Assembly (NCBI GenBank): GCA_032629725.1
Contig: JAFEVB010000009.1
Coordinates: forward strand, 377,001-441,000
Direction: 5' to 3'
DNA length: 64,000 nt
Source of the DNA: Gremmenia infestans
Taxonomy: Eukaryota; Ascomycota; Leotiomycetes; Helotiales; Hamatocanthoscyphaceae
Shown here: one piece after another, positions 56,468 to 64,000 of the stretch
Numbering within the stretch: position 1 is the first letter of the stretch
Layout: every line of letters starts with the position of its first letter
Translations under genes and position numbers: made by a program
The notes under the pieces: generated by a model
Told to the model about the DNA's origin: nothing
Seen by the model: the letters and a program-made list of their open reading frames with translations, nothing else
The model's database searches: none

Positions 56468-58045
56468 TCATCTTTTGGTAATAGTAAGCTGTATCGTTTG
56501 TTTCTTTCCCTTCTCCCCTGCTTTTCCTTCTGACTTTGAAGCATTCCACGCGGTTCCGACTCCCAAGACAACCCGTAGATGGAGCTTGTTCAGATTTACC
56601 CCTTCCTCTCGAGCGAGAGTTGTGGCTGTTCTGATAGTGTTTTGAATCTCCCGCATATTAGCAATTCTGAGGACAGTTCAATTTGGTTGCTTCACGTGTC
56701 TGTCGTCCATTCAATTCAATTCGTATTCTGCAAATTCGTTCAGGAGATCATGATGAAGTAGAGCTTGATCTTGTAAAGAGGAAGTTTCTTCACGGATTGA
56801 AATACATCTTCGCGCGATTTTCTTATCCTCGATTCCGCACTTATTGGGAACCATTGCTTTTCGTAAGAATGTAATCCAGATTAATCTCCGAGCTTCGAAT
56901 CCAAGTAGGGGGTAGAACATTGAGAAGTGGAGAAGGCCTAAAGTTCCGTCAGTCAATTGTTGCATGAAAAGGCAGGATGCTTGTGCATACTTTCGAACGC
57001 TGGGTCACAATCTTCTACACGATTTGGGGTAAATACCATGGTTCCCTTGAAATACTTTAATTAGCGAAGGAAACTAGAGAGCATTGCATTTCTGGAAAGG
57101 TCGTGAGCATGTCGCTTTTGCAGAAATACATCTGCCTCATCAAGAAGAAGAATTGCGTTCCAATGACATGTCCGGTCCAACACCCGACGCAACCTATTAT
57201 CAACATGCTCGGGTGCGAAGCCTAACTCGCCTACGGTGACTGTATATAGTGGTTCTTTGGGTTTCTTCAGCAACATCTTCTACTGTGGGCGTTTTCCCGC
57301 AGCCTGGCCCGCCCGCCAACATACCAATTAGGCCTCGGCCTTTGCCATCGATGATGTCTTCATAGCCCGATGTCTGGGAATGCTGGTTGATTGAAGACTT
57401 GATGATTGTTTTTCTTCGAGGATCAATCACCAGAGAATCAAAGGCTGTCTGGCTAAACTCTTTAGGAGTGATCCGATATACGTTAAACGCATCTGTTCGG
57501 TTTTTAGTAAATATCGAACTCGAAAAGAATTTGTTCTTACCCCAATCTTTACGTTTGAAGCTGAACCCTAATACACTTGGTGGGCATATCAGGTAGTCCT
57601 TATCCGTGATATCACCAACCTGAACCTGTTTCTTGATTTGAATATTAGACTTGCTCTCTGAACGATACAAGCCAAAGCCTGCGCTGTCAATAACGATGTT
57701 TTCTTTCCGCATCTAAAGGTTAGAATTCTGGTTCTTGGAAAAATGAGCGTTAGTTACTTTAAAAGCATTGTTTCCCAAGGGATCGGTCATCCGTTCAAGT
57801 GCTTCCTCATTTCCAGAAAGTGGGCTTGACTCCTCATCTGGGGACTTCATCTCGGGCGCTAATTCTTGACATTGACAGTATATCAAGCCCGTCATAGCTA
57901 TGTATCTTTTCCCTCGTTCAACAAAGGCCTTTTCCAGCTTTGGTCTATTTTCTTTGTACTGGAGCGGGAACACAACCAGGTCGGTAATCTTGGTGATTAT
58001 TGACTTTGGTTGAAGACGTCCGCGCAGGTAATTCAAGAGAGCATG
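56468..58045 (-). pseudogene. AAA-ATPase relic
   Basis: Reading down the minus strand, frames of one AAA-ATPase protein appear in order: YLRGRLQPKSIITKITDLVV, AFDSLVIDPRRKTIIKS, the Walker A loop GGPGCGKTPTVEDVAEET, then (shifted one base) EPLYTVTVGELGFAPEHVDN, NAILLLDEADVFLQKRH with Walker B, AMLSSFLR, then KYFKGTMVFTPNRVED after a TAA, and a late TIRTATTLAREEGVNLNKLH. The Walker A loop keeps the Lys and Thr. The shift in the Walker A exon and the TAA are disablements that would block translation, so I call it a pseudogene. Family members are large fungal proteins with a DUF7025-type N-terminal domain. Confidence 0.72.
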
Positions 58046-58202
58046 AAGGACTGTCTTTATGCTCTAGTATCGAATCATTAGGGATTAGCAACGCAAATCG
58101 TAAAAAGTCTCGCGCGATTGGCATTTGTGGGACCTTGCTGCCTGCCCTGCGTACTCGGCGAGCAAGCCTTTCCACGAACGCTAATGCGGGGGCTGATAGG
58201 GG

Positions 58203-58781
58203 ATGATGCGCCCACGAATTCGAGAAATTTGGAATTACCGGAAAGAAACCCTTGACTTATTGACGAAAGTGGAAGACATCAATATTGACCACATCAATGG
58301 GGTGTTTGCCCAAGTTGCTGGAGGCTTTATAACCTTTAGTGGCGGCTTGATACCTCTGCAGAATTCTTCCGACTCCGCTCTGTCTATTATACAGGGAAAG
58401 CATAGGTTGTACAAAACCATCCTCCATGAGCCGAAATTGTGTAGCGAGTCTTATTTTGATGTGGCTCCCCCGTGCAACGAGGGGTGCTTTGGTATGCCCA
58501 TTTTGGGAGTTTGCAAGTCCCGGGCTGAGAAGGAGGATCATTTGTATATGGAAGGCCTCCTTATAGTAATGGTTGATGGCGAGTGGGGAACCTTCCGTCG
58601 AGTAGGTAAGATTACGTTTACTGCATTCGAGCCATATGATAGAACCGAATGGCATACTAGCCATATCATTCATAAGGAAGATAATAATTTATATCGAAGG
58701 TGCTGCTCCGCATCCGAGAGGCTTTCGTGTATACATAATCTTTTAAAGTCATCTAGACTTAGCGGTTTGGTCGAACGCTGA
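58203..58781 (+). CDS. Orphan ORF, possibly the C-terminal end of a HET-domain-like protein
   Basis: A 192-codon frame, with ATGs at its start. The stretch YMEGLLIVMVDGEWGTFRRV, then GKITFTAF, recalls the C-terminal end of some fungal heterokaryon-incompatibility (HET) proteins (EGLLL...G.FRRVG), but this is weak and from memory. The HET domain itself is not seen upstream, where the AAA-ATPase relic lies on the other strand. It may be a truncated gene. Confidence 0.35.
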   Translation: MMRPRIREIWNYRKETLDLLTKVEDINIDHINGVFAQVAGGFITFSGGLIPLQNSSDSALSIIQGKHRLYKTILHEPKLCSESYFDVAPPCNEGCFGMPILGVCKSRAEKEDHLYMEGLLIVMVDGEWGTFRRVGKITFTAFEPYDRTEWHTSHIIHKEDNNLYRRCCSASERLSCIHNLLKSSRLSGLVER

Positions 58782-59288
58782 GATTGCTTTAATTGTCAGT
58801 CCGGGGGTCGAGAGCATAGCATAGATATATCTCATACGTTGCTAGCCAAACGCATTCGTGAAGCTGTTTGGTGATAGTATACGTGCTTGCTCTGCCTTCA
58901 AGGAGTTGGCCTAGCCGGAGGAGAGTAGTCATCTGGGCTTTGGAAAGTTGTAGGCGAGCTCCGTATTTGGACAGAGCGAGGAGGGAAACGATATATAAGT
59001 AGCAGAGCTCTATAGAGTTACCTATTCGATTGTTAATTCTGGTTAAATATCTTTCCAATCCAGTATCCAAGCTTAGTAATAACATCATACAAAAAGCCCC
59101 GAATAAATACCCCAACACCTGTTCCAGACATGCTTGCTCCCCTCTATATGATTTCCTGAATCAAAACCTCCTTCTTAATTATAACTGCCAGATAAGACCA
59201 CTTTCCCTTTTGCCACTTTGCCTGTCTAATAACAGCCTCATCGTACACATACTTCTCTCCTCATATCCATGCCAAAACCCTACTCTAC
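58782..59288. other. Intergenic, nothing recognised
   Basis: The minus frame at 58789-59118 has a hydrophobic start but no motif and is not supported. Confidence 0.35.
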
Positions 59289-60195
59289 TCACGTCCCCTC
59301 CATAAGCTCACCAATCCCGCCTATGTCACCCCCAAACGGCTCTAGATCCAACACCTCGATCCGCCTAATCCACGTCTCGGGCCACAGACAGAAAATCCCA
59401 TGCACATCCCTCATATGCGCCATCCACTCCTCGTCGAACAGCGTCTCGCGGTTGTAACACGGCGTCCGCATCGTGCTGGTGCCGCCTCCTCTACTTCCTG
59501 CCCTGCTCGAGCTTCCTGCCATTCCATCTTGGCTAAACATGCCCGTGCTTGTGCTTGTGCTTGTGCTTGTAGTAGGGGACACGGATACGGGTACGGGCTG
59601 TGCTACTGATTGCGATTTGCAGAATTCCATAATCGCGTAGCCTTCGGTGGCGGGGATGACGGTCCACGCCGTCTTGGTGTGGATCTTGCGCTCGCGCAGC
59701 GGGCGGAAGGGGTCGTTGATGTGCGGTGCGTAGAGGGCGTTGATGTTGGGGTTGGTGTTAGGCATGGCTCCTACGTAGGAGCTGTTGTTGCTTGGTCCCG
59801 GTACGGGTGCCGAGTTCGAATGTGTGGTGTAGGGATATGAGAACGGCATTGGAGTATTTGGGTGCGCGTGTGGAAGCATTAGGGCTGCTGAGGCAGTGGA
59901 TGTTGGGTAGGAGGCGCGGGAATTGGATTGCATGCCCGAGTGTACGTGTTGCGGTTGGTGTTGGTGGGCGTGCATGGACATGAGAACTGCGGATGGGGAG
60001 AAGGATTCTGGAGTTGAGGGAAGGGTGAGTTGCGGGCATGGTGGACTGGCATTGCTGCGTGAGGCGTTGGAGTCACTGTCGGAGGAGGAGAGCTGCGAAA
60101 TGTGGCATAGAGAGGAGTCTCGTTCTAGAGCATGTGTGATTTCTCTGGTAGCATCGTTAGCATCTGCTTTACAACTACATGGGAAAGGACTTACA
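59289..60195 (-). CDS. Low-complexity protein, 5' end not resolved
   Basis: A 230-codon frame from ATG 59981 to 59289 stays open upstream to about 60163, where a possible splice acceptor lies. The part upstream of the ATG is rich in Ser (SSSDSDSNASRSNASPPCPQ) and can be joined in frame to an exon ending at 60195. The main frame is His/Ser/Pro-rich at the N-terminus (MHAHQHQPQHVHSG, THSNSAPVPGPSNNSS), then has INDPFRPLRERKIHTKTAWT, a Thr/Ser repeat (STSTSTSTGM) and a more ordered C-terminus with ETLFDEEWMAHMRDVHGIF. No family recognised. A further exon with FARRRQRLQQISER could lie at 60335-60490, unproven. Confidence 0.4.
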
Positions 60196-63100
60196 ACCTT
60201 CCGCGACCACTCGAGCCCTCTGCAATTGTGAGGTCTAAGGCTTCATTCTTGATATGTATTGCAACATGCTGGGTTTCTGGTTAGCTGATGTTCTGAATAA
60301 TCTGCATGCGTGTATATTGTTGCAATTGTCACCTTTCTGAGATTTGCTGCAGTCTTTGTCTCCTTCTGGCAAAAGCCACACACCGATTCGCACTTGGCGA
60401 TTCGCAGAAGTCCTGTTGTATTCCAAGGGGGATGGATATGGCCTTTACTGCACGTAGTATTTCCCAGCGTCCTTTCCATCCTCAGTTTCCGGGCTCTGTA
60501 CTCGAAAAATATTGGTGAGTCTAAGCAAGGCATAAATAATCTAATTGAAGGGCTTGACCGGAGGGGGAAGTCTAGAAAATGAATGAAGCAATAAAGAAAT
60601 AAAGTTGTCTGGTGTTCTGGTGTTCTGGTTGCGAGAGGAAATCAAATGCTTGCAATAACTCATGCCACTACAGATAGGAAATTCTGTAGTGAATCAAACG
60701 AGAGAACATTGAAGATGGGAGGGGTCGATATATGTTTATATCTGTACTTGTATCCATTTTTCAATCAGTTCTCAGCACGCCTCATTCTGCAAGGCCTGGT
60801 GCAGAGGAATTGCTTGCGAATTTCCCCTGTCGTGAGGTTCAGGGTGAAAGATGCGATTGGCTGCGACGTGCGTTGCCGAATCAAAAGAATTTCGCAAAGG
60901 CCGTTCTAACTGAAATCGCCGCATCGATCACCCAGCCCACAGTCCTGGGAACCATGCGGACAATTGGATGAACGGAATGCGCGCATCTAGCCAAGGTAGC
61001 ATGTTCGTACTGTAAAGTACAGTATGATACAGATGTGATGTGATATTGTTGGGTTGAGCATGGGGGGGTGAGGCTATTCCAACAGTGTGCGCTGGGACAT
61101 GTGCACGTGCGTACTGTCGTACTGTATCAAAAAAGAAGACATGCAGCCAATCGCAGAGACATGAAACAAAACGATTGCTGCAATGTCTTCGGGTAGATTC
61201 TGATATATTAAGGTACGGAGTAGGGTTGTGATCGGATTCTTCTCGACCTGGGTCTATCCCGGAGGTGGGGAAGTTGTCGTCTGATCCGGAGGTGTTAGAA
61301 CAGGGAGGTCCATGGTACAAAAAGCGGTGCTTCTATAGAAATACTCTCTGGAAATCATCAGGGTGAAGGTAAATTGTATTTTTTTGTAAACTTGTAGTCT
61401 GTTGTCTGTTGTTAAGAGTTCGGCTTCTCGTTATGGTACCTTGACCAGAATCTATACCTACTGTAAAGCTAAGTGGATGCGATTGGTCTTTCTCCGTGTA
61501 ATACAAATATGAGAAACATGGATGCGGCTTCAATATAACGCACGCCACAAGGAACGTCTCGGTCCTTCTAGAGCAAGCCTTAGGTAGCACAACTATCAAG
61601 GTGCAACTGATTCTTGAAGCATCGGTATACGAACATCACCTGATCTGGCGTATTCAAATTGGGCGGGGTTTAGGGTTGATGATTGGAGGTTGACCCCGAG
61701 TCCCAAGAAGTCTTACTCATTTAAATTTAGAGAAGAGTCAGGTTGCACCCTCGGTGTATCGCCTTGACTGTCTTGGAGCCGGTGGAGGAAAAGGTAATTG
61801 TTTCGGATATCCCACGAAAAAACAACAGATGGAAAGAGATATGCCGAGGCAAGAACGACAATATACGAGATGTGTTAGACAGTGCTAGCTTGATCATTTC
61901 GTACTTCGTAAAAAAGCCAATGCTCTAGATCTTGGTACTAACGTCTGATGTGCGTCATGGAATGCGAGAATGTGGGAATGCGCAGTGAGTGCATAAGGGC
62001 AGGAGGTCAAGTTGTGAGGAAAAGTGAGCAACTTCAGCCACACGTAAGAATGGCACTAGCTAGAAAGAGACAAGAAGAGGTATCTTTTTACTAAATCGGA
62101 ACAGTAATTAAAGAAACCCATCGGAAGCTATCATAATCTGCAATAACTTGATGAAATGTAAACTCTTGCAGCAAAAGCGGAGTCTGGAAAGGTGTATAAT
62201 CACTCTCACCGTCTTTCCTTTCGCTGGAAGGGATGCTGAATACGTGGATGAAAGAATAACTGGCCTAGGAAGGATAACATATTAGGATAGAATGGCTCCC
62301 TCAAACCATACAAACAAGCGGTCTCGAAGCACGGAGTCGCCATTACCATGGCTCGATATCATTGGTCCTTTGTAGATGATGGAGGTTAGGGCTGACCTCC
62401 ACGGCCGGTCCAACCTCATCACCCTATCGCCATCGTCCTAGTGCTTCGCCTTCAGCCCTATGCACTGACTGACTGACTATCTGCAGTAAGGGAGAGGGAG
62501 GGAGGGTGTAAGCAGGACAGGCATCGATTTGGATTGTCACCAACAGGAAGTCGAGCTGCCAGCCTTATCGGCTGAATCATTACCTGGCCTGGGTTGGCAT
62601 GGCATGTTACTGTTTTGCCACTATCCGCATCAGTCGTTGTATGATGAACTGCCGTGCATATATATGTACGAAGGTAGAGTGCAGCAGGGCTGTGTCGTGT
62701 AGATGAGATGGCGAAACAATCATGGCAGGAGGAAGGATTCATTTATATATGTTCCTTCCATCTTTTAATCTTCACGAGGAAGAATCCATCTCTTGGCTTT
62801 AGCTTCACTATCACCATTCCTTCATCCTTTAGAGTGGTGCAATCAACTCATCTCGGCAAGAAGTCCACACCACACTTTACTTCGGGCCGCACCGATTCCC
62901 ACCTGGTACGAGTAGTATCAACAAAGTACCTATATTGAGCGCTACAGAAGCCTTATATTTGAATCGACTGTGCGGAGGATAGAACAGTGTTTGGTGAGTG
63001 CAGTCTCCATGATTCAAATCGATCTTGTTACTTTACTATATACTGTACCTATACTCGTATACTGCCGGTACTGTTCCTACTCATAGTTTAGTGACTAAGG

Positions 63101-63668
63101 TATAGTAACCGTTGCTTGGTCTTGGGTTTAACGTCTTTCGGCGGGTCCTACTAGACCCTCTAACCCCTAATTTCGCATGGCGGAGGCGCAGACGCGGACG
63201 ATAAGGTAGCCCTGTTTACCGTCCCTGGGCCTATAATCCCATCCCATCTCATCCCGCATCCTACAATCCACATTAATCTTCTTCTTTTATAGTCCAGTAC
63301 AATACAATACAATACAACAAAAGTGTGTCTTGTATTATAATTAATACAGTACTGTCTGTGTTACGCGCATTGTTACCATTACTGTTACCTTGCCCTCTTT
63401 TGTACTCACCTGTACTCGTACCCCCCGTACTCATTTTTCTCCCTGCCGCTCTCCGGCTTCTCCCTTCTTCTCCCCATCATTATGATCACTCAACTGCCGG
63501 CGCTTTGACATCTGCCTATGCTTCGGAAAAGTATCAATCTAATCCAAGCTCACTACCTAGGTGCCATCTTGTAGCTACGAAGTACATCCAAAGTCGAAGC
63601 TTGATATCGGGGAGACAGGACGGCGCCCAAGAATCTCCAACAAGCCATGCCTGTGGACCGGGCTGCAC
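60196..63668. other. Long intergenic stretch
   Basis: Apart from the possible upstream exon at 60335-60490 noted for the previous gene, no gene is supported over about 3.4 kb. Frames on both strands are short, several are Pro- or Ser-rich, and none shows a motif. 62490-62505 is a GGGA/GGAG-rich tract. About 63290-63320 carries an ACAAT repeat. It probably holds the long promoter of the following regulator. Confidence 0.4.
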
Positions 63669-64000
63669 ATGGAAGATATGTCGAGTACAACAGATGACAA
63701 AGGCAAAGGCAATGACACAGGCAAGACAACCAAGCCAGTCAAGTCGAGGAGAGCCAGTCGACCCAAGGTGAAGACGGGCTGCAATAATTGCAAGTAAGCG
63801 CTTCCCAAAGCTATAGCTACCTAGTACCTATCTCTGCGCATCTACTAATATAACTTTCTCTTCCGTAGGATTCGCAGAGTCAAATGCGACGAGACACGAC
63901 CGCAATGCAATAAATGTGTACGTGCAGCAAGGCATTGCGATGGATATCCGGCATACAGACGAACCACTGAGGCTGCCATCCCAATTGCGCCGCGACCTGG
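63669..64000 (+). CDS. Zn2Cys6 transcription factor, 3' part outside the window
   Basis: Exon 1 (63669-63793) and exon 2 (from 63869) join in frame inside the zinc cluster, as in the factor at 36450: exon 1 ends VKTGCNNCK and exon 2 begins IRRVKCDETRPQCNKC, giving the six-Cys binuclear cluster with a following RHCDGYPAYRR. ATG 63669 is chosen as the first in-frame ATG before the basic tract (SRRASRPKVK); ATG 63678 is also possible. The regulatory domain is cut off at 64000. Confidence 0.85.

Noticed and set aside
1..64000. CRISPR arrays, bacterial operons, integrons
   Set aside because: The gene structure is eukaryotic; no regularly spaced repeats were seen.

Overview
The window looks like nuclear DNA of a filamentous ascomycete (Pezizomycotina). 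Genes carry short introns of roughly 45-80 bp with GT/AG ends and CTAAC-type branch sites. A dispersed 120-nt 5S rRNA gene is present. The families are typical of such genomes: Zn2Cys6 factors, pisatin-demethylase-like P450, BBE-like oxidase, rhodopsin-domain membrane protein, DUF1275 and FunK1 kinase. The style suggests Leotiomycetes, but that is inference. I rebuilt gene models by hand from reading frames and splice sites, and most spliced models close in frame.

Layout. 0.2-5.7 kb: aprataxin (HNT3), Osm1-type fumarate reductase, a 5S rRNA gene, then two 5'-truncated gene fragments (a C2H2 protein and an Hsp70-like C-terminus) lying head to head only 7 bp apart. 8.7-16.1 kb: an oxidative group of two divergent P450s and a secreted BBE-like flavoprotein, with no polyketide, peptide or terpene synthase in view. 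17.8-19.3 kb: a seven-exon rhodopsin-domain membrane protein. 19.3-21.4 kb: AT-rich decayed DNA ending in a FunK1 kinase relic whose stop codons are all of the kind made by C-to-T change. 21.9-26.1 kb: a PEP mutase/isocitrate lyase-family enzyme with a missing splice acceptor, two copies of a small inverted-repeat element (MITE-like), and a DUF1275 membrane protein. 27-35.8 kb: housekeeping genes (Ubc6/UBE2J-type E2, Pfa3-type palmitoyltransferase, a multi-zinc-finger protein, an unknown protein).

36.4-55.4 kb is the most coherent block. It holds a Zn2Cys6 factor, an asparaginase II-family protein, an MFS sugar-type transporter, an SDR, a cyclase-family (kynurenine formamidase-like) hydrolase, a second SDR, an unknown protein, a 3-hydroxyacyl-CoA dehydrogenase and a C2H2/fungal_trans regulator. 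It reads as a catabolic cluster: import, alcohol or ketone oxidation, hydrolytic opening of a ring or amide, and hydroxy-acid oxidation, with a regulator at each end. The substrate cannot be named from sequence.

56.4-64 kb: an AAA-ATPase pseudogene, an orphan ORF, a low-complexity protein of unresolved 5' end, about 3 kb of apparently non-coding DNA, and the start of another Zn2Cys6 factor cut by the window edge.
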